Source: Luteibacter mycovicinus (GTDB lineage Bacteria; Pseudomonadota; Gammaproteobacteria; Xanthomonadales; Rhodanobacteraceae). From it: 64,000 bases of DNA. The notes below the pieces were generated by a model. That model was not told where the DNA came from, made no database searches, and was given only the letters and a program-made list of their open reading frames with translations. Location: NCBI RefSeq assembly GCF_000745235.1, contig NZ_JQNL01000001.1, positions 4,458,001 through 4,522,000 of the forward strand, in the 5' to 3' direction. A program made the position numbers and the translations under genes. Below are positions 1 through 9,057 of the stretch, piece after piece (within the stretch, counting starts at the first letter, position 1; each line of letters starts with the position of its first letter).

Positions 1-1916
1 GGCTTGGGAAGCGAACTGTCGTCCCTTTCGACGAGATCGTTCTTTGTAATGATGTGCGATCCGCTGGCGCTTGTCGGCTGTCCCGGCGGTTCGAAGTCCG
101 GCGTTCCCACGAATTTCCACGTGATGGTATCGCCTTCGCCGACATTGGTCTGGTCCAGGCGAATGCGTACGAGTGTCCCGTTTCGGGCGTCGTCGATGTT
201 GATGCCATAGGCCCGCCTGCCCGCTGCATTCACGAAGGTGGCGGCATAGAGCGTGCCTCCTCCGGGCAGTTCGCCGGCGGTCTTGATGGTGATGGCCCGC
301 GACGGGGAGAACGCCGGGATATCCTCGCCGCTCTCCAGTTTGCGGGTCGCACCGTAATAAAACTGGTGCGCGCCGGAATGGCTCTGGAGGTCGGCACTCT
401 GAACCGTGATCTTGAGATCGGCAGCCTTGGTGACGTCGTCGCCGGTAACCTTGTATGCGGCACCCACGGCGCCGCCGTCTTCGGCATCGATGTAGAGCTG
501 AATGACATCGTCTTCCTTGAACGCTGCAACCGGCGTAGCGGAAAGGTCGAACCAGGGCACGATGCCGGTAGCGTCCTTCTCGGCATCGTCCGCCGGAAGA
601 TCGTTGTCCGCGCCGCTCTCACCCCGGAGGGTAGGCCGTTGCAGATTCTCGTTCGGATTGGCAGGCAGACCTGGATCCGGGTTCGGCAGCGGGTCAGGAT
701 TGGGGTCGGGATTGCCGGGCAATGAAAGATCGAAGTCAACCGGTTTGATCTCGGACGGACTCGACAGACCGCTTCGCATGACCTGATAACGGACATCGGC
801 CGTGAAAATCGGTGCGGGCGGGCTGCCGTCGTTGGTGGACGGAAACAGCAGCGTGTAAGGGAAACCCAGCTCGAGTAGCGGATCGTTGTCGATGTCTGAA
901 GCCTTCAGCGGGCTGGTGACGACGCTTTGGTCGCCGACACTGACGATGAAGTAATCGCCTTCCTTAGGCGTTGGCGTGTACCTGGGAATCTGAATCACCA
1001 TGGCGGGTCGAGCGTCAAGATCGGTGATCAGCTTGTCTTCTTCGGGGTCGAAGCGGGGGATCAGCGGTGCCGGAATGGTCTCAGGAGCGTCCCTGATCAG
1101 CATGTTGACCGGGGTTCCCGGAGCCGGCCCGTGTTGATTGCCGACGTCGTCCGTCGCGGCATAGTAAAAATCGACAATACCGGCCCCATCGACCTTCTCG
1201 AGTACCGTGCGGTCGTAGGTGACCTTCGTGCCACCGCTTTTACTCGTGGTGACGACGGTTCCGGCGTCAATCTGAATGCCGTCACTACGAAGCTTCATGA
1301 AGAGGTTGATGGTGTCGCCTTTCTCCTGGAATTCGTAGCTGGGGATCGTACCTTCGAGCACACCACCGAGCTGACCGAGCAACTTGGCGAGGGTCAGGCC
1401 GTTATTGTCGATGTCCTCGTCGAAATCGATCGCCGGCGGCAGATCGCCGCCCGGTGGCTGCTTGTCGAAGATGGGCGAAACGAACTTGTAGTAGTACTTG
1501 ATACCGAGCAGGGTTTCGATCTGCATGCGAAGGGGAACCGTTTGTACGGTTCCCTCAGCGATCGCAGCCATAAAAGCCACCGGCACATGCAACTCGATCG
1601 TCGGGGGGTACGGTGGACTCGAAGGAAGTTCGAACGAATCAAGCTCCGTCTCGCCGTACATCAGACTGTAAAGGTCGTTTGGCTTCGAGTTGGTCCAGGT
1701 CTCGCAGGTAACCAGAAGAGGAGACAGCATCTTTGTGCGCGGAATCTTATCGTTCGGTAACGCGTCGGGCACCAGAGTGGGCAGGCCGATGTTTTCGTCC
1801 TGGGGCGAAGCGGCGGCGATACCAGCCACGGCATGATTGCCGATGGAAGGCTGGGCGGTAGTGTCGAGCATAAGCTGTGCGCGACGCGGAGGGTTTGCGG
1901 TGGGCTTTCCTTGCAT
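1..1916 (-). CDS. Large modular Ig-like repeat protein, 5' part (runs off the left edge)
   Basis: I read this frame by hand: it is open from an ATG at 1916 to base 1 without a stop, giving 638 codons of an incomplete gene. An AGGAGTG ribosome site sits about 6-8 bases upstream of the ATG. There is no signal peptide. After a leader of about 110 residues come beta-rich modules of roughly 100-190 residues. They carry motifs such as DIDNDPLLELG and DNNGLTLAKLLGQLGG, and a proline/asparagine-rich linker NPDPNPDPLPNPDPG near residue 400, followed by a module starting RPTLRGESGADN. The look is that of large repetitive Ig-like proteins known from Pseudomonas and relatives, whose function is mostly unknown. 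The C-terminus, which could hold a secretion or toxin domain, is outside the window. The family reading is from pattern memory and is uncertain; the reading frame itself is solid. Confidence 0.75.
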   Translation of the reverse strand, partial: MQGKPTANPPRRAQLMLDTTAQPSIGNHAVAGIAAASPQDENIGLPTLVPDALPNDKIPRTKMLSPLLVTCETWTNSKPNDLYSLMYGETELDSFELPSSPPYPPTIELHVPVAFMAAIAEGTVQTVPLRMQIETLLGIKYYYKFVSPIFDKQPPGGDLPPAIDFDEDIDNNGLTLAKLLGQLGGVLEGTIPSYEFQEKGDTINLFMKLRSDGIQIDAGTVVTTSKSGGTKVTYDRTVLEKVDGAGIVDFYYAATDDVGNQHGPAPGTPVNMLIRDAPETIPAPLIPRFDPEEDKLITDLDARPAMVIQIPRYTPTPKEGDYFIVSVGDQSVVTSPLKASDIDNDPLLELGFPYTLLFPSTNDGSPPAPIFTADVRYQVMRSGLSSPSEIKPVDFDLSLPGNPDPNPDPLPNPDPGLPANPNENLQRPTLRGESGADNDLPADDAEKDATGIVPWFDLSATPVAAFKEDDVIQLYIDAEDGGAVGAAYKVTGDDVTKAADLKITVQSADLQSHSGAHQFYYGATRKLESGEDIPAFSPSRAITIKTAGELPGGGTLYAATFVNAAGRRAYGINIDDARNGTLVRIRLDQTNVGEGDTITWKFVGTPDFEPPGQPTSASGSHIITKNDLVERDDSSLPK

Positions 1917-2317
1917 GTTGTATCACTCCTGTGAATGGCGCGGCTTCGATGCTACTCGCCCGTATAGTGCTGCTTCGATAGTCCGGACGTCGTAGGCGCG
2001 GTGTGCCGGAAATCGGCATGTTCGAGCTTAAATTGGGAGGATCGACGCGCTTCACGTCACATGGACGTGTACAGCGATAAGGATGCGACTCTTGCCGGAT
2101 CACGCGCCGGAACCGCGCCCGGTCATCGCAACGAGATCGGAAAGGCTGGGAGGGCCGCACCACACCGCATCCACTTTTAGGACCACGCCCAATAGCGAGG
2201 TCGGCCGCGAGTGGCTGTAATGCCCTCTCTCGTGGCGTCGACCAGTGTCCGCCGCGTCCGTCGCCAGGTCCTCATGTCCGGCGACTCCTTGTCTTGGTTC
2301 CGAAGCAGGAAAACGCC
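1917..2317. other. Divergent intergenic region (401 bp)
   Basis: This gap separates two divergently transcribed genes, so it should hold both promoters. Apart from the ribosome site of the leftward gene (AGGAGTG near 1925-1931) and the AGGA at 2307-2310 for the rightward gene, I see no convincing promoter, operator or hairpin. The short frames in it have no recognisable protein content. Confidence 0.5.
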
Positions 2318-4855
2318 ATGCATTGCACTTTGTCCCGAGTTGCGCGCCGCGCGACGCTTTCGGCCGCGATCGTCGCGGCACTTTCGACGTCTTCCTATGT
2401 GATCGCGCGCGACGTCGGCGCGGGCCAGACCGTCGTGCTCGATAACGAGAACGCCTCGCCGGAGGTCTTCAATGTGCGGGCGTCCGGTACGTTGCGTGTG
2501 CTGAATGGGTCGACCGCCGGCGCCGTGCATACGACGTTCGGTACGCTCGTCATCGACCGCTCGACGATCACGTCCGCGTCGGGCGTCGGCGTGGATGGAT
2601 ACAACGGATCGAACCTGACGATCACCGATTCCACGATTTCCCCGGGAACGACGGGTCGCTTCCAGCGAGGCCTCCTGCTGTCGGAAAGCAACCTGCCCGA
2701 AGGCAAGGGCATGGCGGCACGCGTGTCCGTCGCACGCAGCGTCATCAACGGAAATGACTACGCCGCCAGTATCGCGGGTAACGGCGTCATTGACGCTTCG
2801 GCCACCCGGTTCATCGGTCAGGGTGCCGGTTCCGCCGGTATCGCGATGTACAACGGCAGCCTGACACTGACTGACGGCAGTCTGGTGCAGGGGCAAGGTC
2901 AGGGCTTGCAGGTGACGACAACGCGCGCTGTCTACGCGCCCTACGTCGGCAGCACCCTCATCGTGGACGGCTCCACGGTACGTGGGCTGGGCGGCAGTGC
3001 CATCCAGGTGTTCACTCAGGATGAGACACCAGTCGATCCGACGATCATTCTGCGTAACGGCGCATCGCTCGAAGGTGCCAACGGCGTGGCGCTGGGCATG
3101 AACGACGGGACGCACGCGACCATCCAGCTGGACAATAGTCGAATCGCCGGTGACTTCCAGCTGGCGGGCAGTGCCTCCGCGGACGTTTCGCTGACCAATG
3201 CGGCGACGCTTACCGGTAGCGTGACGGGCGACGCGACGATGACGCTGGCAGCGGGCACCGCATGGGCCTCGACGGGAAACTCGACGATCGCTTCGCTCGC
3301 CCTGAACGGCGGCAGCGCATCCTTTACGCCGGTCAGCGGCGCGGCCTATCGAAGCACGACCGTGCGTGGCGACTTCTCGGGGAGCGGCGGCGCCATCGGG
3401 CTCAACGTCCTCCTGAATGAGGGCGGGGCTTCGTCCCATCAGCAGACGGACCGGCTGTTGATCCTGGGTAACGTGACCACGACGGGTGTGACCGATATCG
3501 TTGTGACGCCGGGCGGCGCCGGTGCCGCTACCGACACCAACGGCAACGGGGTGATCGAAGCTGACGAGGGCATTTCACTGGTGCAGGTGGGCGGCGCTTC
3601 GCGGGCCGATGCGTTCAGGCTTCGCGGTGGCTATGTCGCCGTCGGTCCATTCCAGTACACCCTGCACGCGTTCGGCCCAGGGCAGGCCGATCCGGCGCAG
3701 AACCAGCTGGGTGGTGCACCATTGAACTGGGACTACCGTCTCGCCAACCAGGTGGTGTGCGAAGGAGGCTGTACACCGGTGGATCCGGGTGGTCCGGGCC
3801 CTGGTGATGGTGGCGACCCGGGCAATCCCGAGGATCCCGGTGTTCCGGGTGACGGCGGCGACCCCGGTATCCCCGAAACCCCACGTGAGCGATTCGCCGT
3901 GGCTCCGCAGCTGCCTTCCTATCTCTCCGCCCCGGCCGCGCTGCTCACCTATGGCGACATGATGAACGACGGTCTGCACCAGCGGCTAGGTGACATCCGC
4001 CAGGGCGCATCGGACAACCCGGTCGGCGGCGAGGTATTCGCGCGCTACCTCGGTGGCCAGCTACGCTACAGCTCCAACCTGTCGTTTCAGCGTTACGGCT
4101 ACGACTTCGATCAGCAGATCAATGCGCTGCAGCTCGGGGGCAGCCTGATCGCGCTGGATGGCGACAACGGTTTGTTGCGTGCGGGCTGGGCCGCCGACAA
4201 GGGGACCACGCGCGTTACGCCCAACGCGATCGATGGCAACAGCAGTGCGAAATACCATGCCCATGGTGTATCCGGCTGGATCACCTGGCAGCACGGCAAC
4301 GGCTTCTGGGTAGACGGCGTCATCGGCGCCACGCGGTACCGCGGCGATGTAGGTACGGATCTGCGCGGCTCCGATGTCGGCAATCTCCGCGCGCATGGCT
4401 GGACCACGTCGATCGAGGCGGGTCTGCCGATCGCGATCGGTGGCGACTGGACGGTGGAGCCGCGGTTCCAGCTGAAGCACCAACAGCTGAACTTCCGGGA
4501 CTTCAGCGACACCGATGGACTCGAGATCCGGCTGGGCACGGCGAAGCAGACCAGCGCCACGCTTGGCGGTCGTGTTACCCGGACGGCGCAGCCGCGATTC
4601 ATGCCCTATGCCAGCCTGGACCTGACACATACGAGCAATGGCGATCCGGGCGTGGACGTCTCCAGCGAAGCCTTCCATACCGGCGACCGCTTCGGCTCGG
4701 GTCGTGTGGGTAATGCGTATCGTGTTGCCGCGGGTGCGGTCAGCCAGCTCGGTGAACATGTGCAAGTGTATGGCGAAGGCACCTACCAGCACTTCGTCGG
4801 CAGCTACGGCATGCGCGGCTGGGCCGGCAACGTCGGTGTCCGCGTGTCGTTCTGA
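2318..4855 (+). CDS. Type V secretion autotransporter (beta-helix passenger plus beta-barrel)
   Basis: This 845-aa protein is predicted to export its own passenger to the cell surface. The first 35 or so residues form a signal peptide (positively charged SRVARR, then an Ala/Ser-rich core ending near IARDVG). The passenger, to about residue 480, is Gly/Thr/Ser-rich and full of short repeats of the type seen in beta-helices. A proline/glycine linker with two GDGGDPG units spans about residues 484-520. The last 300 or so residues look like an autotransporter beta-domain, starting around LLTYGDMMNDGLHQRLGD and ending GNVGVRVSF with the terminal Phe typical of outer-membrane barrels. I start it at the ATG at 2318 because AGGA lies 7 bases upstream; an in-frame TTG at 2294 is less likely. 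Adhesin or surface enzyme cannot be decided from sequence. Confidence 0.88.
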   Translation: MHCTLSRVARRATLSAAIVAALSTSSYVIARDVGAGQTVVLDNENASPEVFNVRASGTLRVLNGSTAGAVHTTFGTLVIDRSTITSASGVGVDGYNGSNLTITDSTISPGTTGRFQRGLLLSESNLPEGKGMAARVSVARSVINGNDYAASIAGNGVIDASATRFIGQGAGSAGIAMYNGSLTLTDGSLVQGQGQGLQVTTTRAVYAPYVGSTLIVDGSTVRGLGGSAIQVFTQDETPVDPTIILRNGASLEGANGVALGMNDGTHATIQLDNSRIAGDFQLAGSASADVSLTNAATLTGSVTGDATMTLAAGTAWASTGNSTIASLALNGGSASFTPVSGAAYRSTTVRGDFSGSGGAIGLNVLLNEGGASSHQQTDRLLILGNVTTTGVTDIVVTPGGAGAATDTNGNGVIEADEGISLVQVGGASRADAFRLRGGYVAVGPFQYTLHAFGPGQADPAQNQLGGAPLNWDYRLANQVVCEGGCTPVDPGGPGPGDGGDPGNPEDPGVPGDGGDPGIPETPRERFAVAPQLPSYLSAPAALLTYGDMMNDGLHQRLGDIRQGASDNPVGGEVFARYLGGQLRYSSNLSFQRYGYDFDQQINALQLGGSLIALDGDNGLLRAGWAADKGTTRVTPNAIDGNSSAKYHAHGVSGWITWQHGNGFWVDGVIGATRYRGDVGTDLRGSDVGNLRAHGWTTSIEAGLPIAIGGDWTVEPRFQLKHQQLNFRDFSDTDGLEIRLGTAKQTSATLGGRVTRTAQPRFMPYASLDLTHTSNGDPGVDVSSEAFHTGDRFGSGRVGNAYRVAAGAVSQLGEHVQVYGEGTYQHFVGSYGMRGWAGNVGVRVSF

Positions 4856-4872
4856 CGCGCGGCCACAAAAGA

Positions 4873-4904
4873 CCACGGCATGTCGCGTTGACGACATGCC
4901 GTGG
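4873..4904. terminator. Perfect 13-bp stem hairpin after the autotransporter
   Basis: CCACGGCATGTCG at 4873-4885 pairs perfectly with 4892-4904 around a 6-base loop. It lies 17 bases after the autotransporter stop. No clear T-run follows on the plus strand; on the minus strand the stem is followed by a short CTTTTG. It is probably the autotransporter's terminator and possibly bidirectional. Confidence 0.65.
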
Positions 4905-5146
4905 AGGTCGTGCAGTTCCCCAGTTCGATACCGCTAAACCGCTGGCGAGTCTTGCAACATTCCTCGCATTCCTCGTGACACTCCGCGCTGTGCATCCGTG
5001 CACCGGGGCGACATGCATGTCGCTTGCGTGGACGTGCTCCCTGCACGGTCCCTGTCATCTGGCTCGTCGCGGTTCAGTGGTATCGAGGAATTAGGCTATC
5101 GTGTTGTTTCACATATAAAAATAGGTCTTTGGTTGTAGGGGTGAAC

Positions 5147-5160
5147 GTCCGGTTCCGGAC
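5147..5160. repeat. GTCCGG-TT-CCGGAC inverted repeat, copy 1
   Basis: A 14-base near-palindrome with the same half-sites as the larger palindrome 106 bases downstream. It could be a hairpin or a protein-binding site. Confidence 0.5.
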
Positions 5161-5245
5161 ACCCCGGAGCGCTTCTTGCCGCCTTTGCGGACAGGCGTGA
5201 CCCGGGTCGCGAGCAGGGTCGAAAGCTTACATTCGACTTGCCGTT

Positions 5246-5273
5246 TTTCACTGTCCGGATCCGGACAGTGAAA
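5246..5273. repeat. 28-bp perfect palindrome containing GTCCGGATCCGGAC
   Basis: TTTCACTGTCCGGA followed by its exact complement gives a 28-base perfect palindrome, 5 bases past the stop of the leftward gene. In RNA it would be a stem of at least 12 bp, so it may end that transcript, although no T-run follows on the minus strand. The shared half-site with copy 1 also fits an operator. Confidence 0.6.
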
Positions 5274-5278
5274 TGCCG

Positions 5279-6007
5279 TCACTGGATGGCGATCAGCCAC
5301 AACGCCGCGCCCTGAACCGGTGCCACGGTCCAGTGCACGCGGTAGGTGCCCGCGGTCTCCACCTGTCGCCATGCCACCGCTCCCTGCACACCGCTCTCGT
5401 CGGGCAACGTGACGAAGGCATCGATCAGCCGGAAGCCGTCGCCCGGACTCACGGTCATGTGCTTGACGCCACCGTCGCCCCACCAGAACGCCAGCAAGGT
5501 GGCGGGTCCGTTCACCGTCACGGTGTCGCTGGCTACCTGCAAGGCGCCATTGGCGTAGGAACGTGCGACGGCAGCCACGCGTGTGCCGTGACGTACTTCG
5601 ACGAAGGGCAGGGAGAGTTCACCGCGGGGTTCGCCGCGTTTGTCGATCGATACCGAATGCGCCGCGCCGCCTTTGCCGTCGGTGACGACATAGCCCTGCA
5701 CCGTGAACCGGTCACCGTAGTTCGCGTACGTCTGCGCCCCGCCCAGGGGCTTCCAACGGTTCCCGTAGGTATCGCGAGGCGTGGCAACGTTGCTGGCATA
5801 CCCCGCGTTGAAAGCGATGAACACGCTGCCACTGACCTGCGTGTCGACCGGCGCCGTGGTCGCGGGGGTAACCCCGAGACCTTCGCCCTGGCCGAGGAAA
5901 ACGTGCGCGCCTAAGGCGGGCGGAGGCGTGTCGGCGGCGGTGACGGCGCCGCTGCTCAGGACGAGCAGCAGCGTCGCGGGGAAGGCGACGCGATGGGGCA
6001 GGCGCAT
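5279..6007 (-). CDS. Secreted protein of unknown function
   Basis: This 242-aa protein is not recognised. The start at 6007 is chosen because it gives a clean signal peptide (MRLPHRVAFPATLLLVLSSG, cleavage likely after VTAA) and a GGAGA ribosome site lies about 8 bases upstream; the open frame extends 39 codons further without support. The mature part is beta-rich (for example WRQVETAGTYRVHW and VNGPATLLAFWWGDGG), with no cysteines and no catalytic motif that I can name. It is probably periplasmic or extracellular. It is divergent from the J-domain gene, 80 bases away, and followed by the 28-bp palindrome. Confidence 0.72.
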   Translation of the reverse strand: MRLPHRVAFPATLLLVLSSGAVTAADTPPPALGAHVFLGQGEGLGVTPATTAPVDTQVSGSVFIAFNAGYASNVATPRDTYGNRWKPLGGAQTYANYGDRFTVQGYVVTDGKGGAAHSVSIDKRGEPRGELSLPFVEVRHGTRVAAVARSYANGALQVASDTVTVNGPATLLAFWWGDGGVKHMTVSPGDGFRLIDAFVTLPDESGVQGAVAWRQVETAGTYRVHWTVAPVQGAALWLIAIQ

Positions 6008-6087
6008 GCGTATTCTCCATAAGTTGTACTTGTCACGCCGTGGGTGCTGCGCCACGCTCTTGGCTGCGGAGCAAGGGGAGCTCGACG

Positions 6088-6777
6088 GTGGCGGACGAAA
6101 CCGATTTTCTGGATCTCTACACACGGCTCCGGCTGAAGCCTGGATGCTCGCTGGCCGAGTTCAAGCAAGCCTACCGGCGCCATGTCGCACAGTGGCATCC
6201 GGACCGCCGTGCCGACGGGCATGTCGACGCGCTGGCGGCACGTCGCCTGCAACGGCTTACCAGGCAGTATGGCGCGGCGATGGAATTCCACCGGCGACAT
6301 GGCCGTCTGCCGGGCGGCGCACCGCTGCCAGGCGTAGCCGTCGCGACACCGAAACCCGCTGCCGTAATCGAGGACGGTACGCCGGCCGCCACGGTGATCG
6401 CCGATACGGAGTCGTTGCCACGGCGACCACTGGGCGCCTGGTGGTGGCTCGCGATCGGCGCGATTGGCGTCGCGGTGCTCGCCTGGTCGCTGATGCCCGC
6501 TGCCAGCGAACCCGACGCAGAAGACAGCACGGAAGCGGCCATCGTTCGAACGACTGGCGTACCGGCGGCGAACTCCGCCTTCGCGGTCAGCGGACCGTTG
6601 TCGCTGGGCATGAGCGAAGACGAGGTCATCGCACTCGAGGGCGAACCCACGCAACGCGCGGACGGTCGCTGGGAATACGGACCCTCCTGGGTCCGCTTCG
6701 ACAACCACACGGTCAGTGACTGGTACAGCTCGCCACTTCGCGGTCTGCACAGCGAGAGCCCGCGCCCGCGTCACTAA
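6088..6777 (+). CDS. J-domain membrane protein with SmpA/OmlA-like C-terminal segment
   Basis: This 229-aa protein begins with a J-domain of about 65 residues carrying the HPD tripeptide (VAQWHPDRR), which in DnaJ proteins stimulates the ATPase of an Hsp70. A Trp-rich transmembrane segment follows around residues 115-138. The C-terminal 60 residues contain GMSEDEVIALEGEPTQ and WEYGPSWVRFDN, which resemble the SmpA/OmlA type of small beta module. The start is a GTG at 6088 with AGGGGAG upstream. An in-frame GTG at 6040 would add 16 residues but overlaps the promoter region of the divergent gene. Its stop overlaps the stop of the convergent sugar transferase by 4 bases. The orientation (J-domain in the cytoplasm, C-terminus in the periplasm) is inferred. 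Confidence 0.75.
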   Translation: MADETDFLDLYTRLRLKPGCSLAEFKQAYRRHVAQWHPDRRADGHVDALAARRLQRLTRQYGAAMEFHRRHGRLPGGAPLPGVAVATPKPAAVIEDGTPAATVIADTESLPRRPLGAWWWLAIGAIGVAVLAWSLMPAASEPDAEDSTEAAIVRTTGVPAANSAFAVSGPLSLGMSEDEVIALEGEPTQRADGRWEYGPSWVRFDNHTVSDWYSSPLRGLHSESPRPRH

Positions 6778-8174
6778 CGCGCACCACGGCCGAACAGCAC
6801 CACCTCCACCGTCTCGATCAGGATCACCATGTCGAGGAAGAGGTTGTGGTTCTTCACGTAGAACAGGTCGTATTTCAGCTTCTCGGCAGCGTCTTCTTCG
6901 GAAGCCCCGTACGGATAGCTGAGCTGCGCCCAGCCCGCCAGGCCCGGTTTGATACTGTGCCGCAAGCTGTAATAACGAATCTTGGTTTCCAGGTCCGACA
7001 CGAACTGCGGGCGCTCGGGTCGCGGGCCCACGATGCTCATGTCACCACGGATCACGTTCCACAGCTGCGGCAGCTCGTCGAAACGAAGCTTGCGGCAGAT
7101 GCGGCCCACGCGCGTCACGCGATCGTCGTTGCTCTTCGCCCAGCGTGCCACGCCGTCCATCTCGGCATCGGTGCGCATGCTGCGGAACTTGTACAGCCAG
7201 AACGAGCGCCCGTGTTCGCCGACGCGCTCCTGGCGGTACAGAATGGGCTGTCCGCGACCGGATTCGATGCGGATGGCGGCGACCACCGCCAGCATGACCG
7301 GCCAGCAGAGCAGGGCGATCGTCAGCGATGCACCGATGTCGAAGGCGCGTTTCACGAAGAGCGCGAAAGGCGACGCGTTGAAGCCGCCTGAAAACACCAG
7401 CCATGACGGATCGAGCATGGTCAGCTGCACGCGACCGGCTTCGCGCTCGACGAAAGTGGTGAGGTCGGTGATCTGCACGCCGAGCTGGCGGCAGGCCAGC
7501 AGGTCGTCCATGGGCAGGCTCCCACGCCGGTCGTCCACGCCGACGACGATTTCGTCGAGCTTCACACGGCGCGCATAGCCTGCCAGTGACTCACGCGTGT
7601 CGAGCAGCAGTTCGGCGGGCACCAGTATGTTCTCGTTGGGTCCTTGCACATATCCGAGCAGGCAGAAGCCTCGACGGTCCGAGCGGCGGCGCATGCGATT
7701 ATGGATCTGCGCCGCGCGTTGTCCGGCGCCCAGCACGATCACGCGCCGTTTCAGGGCTTCCAGCTCGACCAGACGCATGAAAAGCGCACGGAAAGCGGCC
7801 GTGGCGATAAAGCCGATCGCCAGCGCCATGCCGAGCACGCCGCGTCCCACGTACGCCTGCGGTACCACGTAATAGCCGACCACCAGAACGAGCCCGCCCA
7901 GTGCGAAGGCGATGGCATGTCTCGCCAGCTGACCTCGCCAGCTCATGCGCAACGTTGACCGGTATTCGCCGAGTGCCGCCATGCCGAGGAAGATGACCAG
8001 CGCGAACATCACCGCGCGTGCGGTAAGCATCTGCATCGATGCTTCGAGGTCGTCCGGCGACGGTGCGAAGCGAATGTACGTGGCGACGTTGAGCGACGCG
8101 GCAAGCAGGAGCAGCTCGCATCCACCCATCAGGGTGAGCCAGCGTACGATCGGCTGTCGAAGCAAACGAATCAT
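6774..8174 (-). CDS. Priming undecaprenyl-phosphate sugar transferase (exopolysaccharide)
   Basis: This 466-aa protein is a polyprenyl-phosphate hexose-1-phosphate transferase of the WcaJ/EpsB type, which starts a polysaccharide repeat unit on the lipid carrier in the inner membrane. The N-terminal half has four or five membrane helices, then a nucleotide-binding-like region (RRVIVLGAGQRAAQ). The C-terminal third is the bacterial sugar transferase domain, with FKRAFDIGASL-type entry helix, KFRSMRTDAE, KLRFDELPQLWNVIRGDMS and VGPRPERPQF. The start at 8174 has AAGGGGA upstream and gives a sensible N-terminus (MIRLLRQPIVRW). It is the last gene of a minus-strand group, 126 bases after the phosphopantetheinyl transferase, so it may have its own promoter. 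Confidence 0.9.
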   Translation of the reverse strand: MIRLLRQPIVRWLTLMGGCELLLLAASLNVATYIRFAPSPDDLEASMQMLTARAVMFALVIFLGMAALGEYRSTLRMSWRGQLARHAIAFALGGLVLVVGYYVVPQAYVGRGVLGMALAIGFIATAAFRALFMRLVELEALKRRVIVLGAGQRAAQIHNRMRRRSDRRGFCLLGYVQGPNENILVPAELLLDTRESLAGYARRVKLDEIVVGVDDRRGSLPMDDLLACRQLGVQITDLTTFVEREAGRVQLTMLDPSWLVFSGGFNASPFALFVKRAFDIGASLTIALLCWPVMLAVVAAIRIESGRGQPILYRQERVGEHGRSFWLYKFRSMRTDAEMDGVARWAKSNDDRVTRVGRICRKLRFDELPQLWNVIRGDMSIVGPRPERPQFVSDLETKIRYYSLRHSIKPGLAGWAQLSYPYGASEEDAAEKLKYDLFYVKNHNLFLDMVILIETVEVVLFGRGAR

Positions 8175-8300
8175 CGTGTTCCCCTTGCACGCCGCGTGTC
8201 GACGTGCCGATGACGGAAGGCTAGGCATGTGCGCCGGGAGTGTCGATTGCACTTCCGGTCGTGACGCGGCTAGGCCGTATGGCCGTGTGTAACGTCATCG

Positions 8301-9053
8301 TTACAGCGTGTGCAGACGAATGTCCCGGATCGCCGGCGGAGCGGCGAAGGCCGCGATCCAGCGATCGCAGCCCTCGAGGTTGCGCGTGATGCATGGCGGG
8401 TAGTGCGCCGCCTCCGGGGGCGGGAGCAGAAGATGCGTCGCGGGCGCCGGTGTCGTGGCGGGATCGGTCAGCAGTCCGACACCGAAGGCTTTCAGCAGCG
8501 CTTCTTTCCGCGTCCATAGTTCCATCTGTGCCCAGCGCCTCGCGACATCGTCGAGAACCGACAGCTGTGCGATTTCCGCTCGGGTACAGAACACCGGCAT
8601 CAGCGTGTCCAGATCCACGCGCGGAGGGTACGTCTCGATGTCGACGCCGATCGTCGCCGCCGGCGAGACCGCCAGCGCCACCACATCGCCGCTATGGCTG
8701 AGGCTGGTCGACAATGCGGTTCCGGGCAGGCGGGGCTGCCCATCGGCGGTGCGTGCCAGCGGCACGTCCGATGGCGCCAGGCGCAGGCACTCGCCGAGCA
8801 CGATACGCCACACGGCATGCGCAAGAACGTAGACGTCGCGGTCGCGGGGGTAGTGGAAGCGAAGTGCCCGTGCCCGTTCGGTCCGGTCGAGCAGGGCGTT
8901 GGCATCGCACACGTCGTCGCGGAGAGCGAGGGCGTCGAACACGAGGACACGGGCCTGATCGGCGCGCGGCGCATCGAAGCCCGCGTCGGCAAGGCGGGCG
9001 ACGACCCGACCGGAGAAGGTGTCCCTTCGGGACGCGTGGGCCAGTGCGGTCAT
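8301..9053 (-). CDS. 4'-phosphopantetheinyl transferase (Sfp type)
   Basis: This 250-aa enzyme moves the phosphopantetheine arm of CoA onto a serine of an acyl- or peptidyl-carrier protein. The three Sfp-family signatures are present: SLSHSG (118-123), GVDIE (136-140, Mg-binding) and WTRKEALLKAFG (180-191). Length and motif order fit the Sfp/Gsp type that serves secondary-metabolism carriers rather than the short AcpS type. The ATG at 9053 lies 4 bases after the stop of the GMC oxidoreductase, so translation is probably coupled. No carrier protein, NRPS or PKS is visible in the window, so its target is unknown. Confidence 0.85.
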   Translation of the reverse strand: MTALAHASRRDTFSGRVVARLADAGFDAPRADQARVLVFDALALRDDVCDANALLDRTERARALRFHYPRDRDVYVLAHAVWRIVLGECLRLAPSDVPLARTADGQPRLPGTALSTSLSHSGDVVALAVSPAATIGVDIETYPPRVDLDTLMPVFCTRAEIAQLSVLDDVARRWAQMELWTRKEALLKAFGVGLLTDPATTPAPATHLLLPPPEAAHYPPCITRNLEGCDRWIAAFAAPPAIRDIRLHTL

Positions 9054-9057
9054 CCGG

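Larger units (their letters stand above)
4905..5278. other. Convergent intergenic region with two palindromes
   Basis: No coding sequence is supported here. The region holds two copies of the palindromic core GTCCGG-NN-CCGGAC (5147-5160 and 5253-5266), listed separately. Otherwise I see nothing. Confidence 0.5.
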
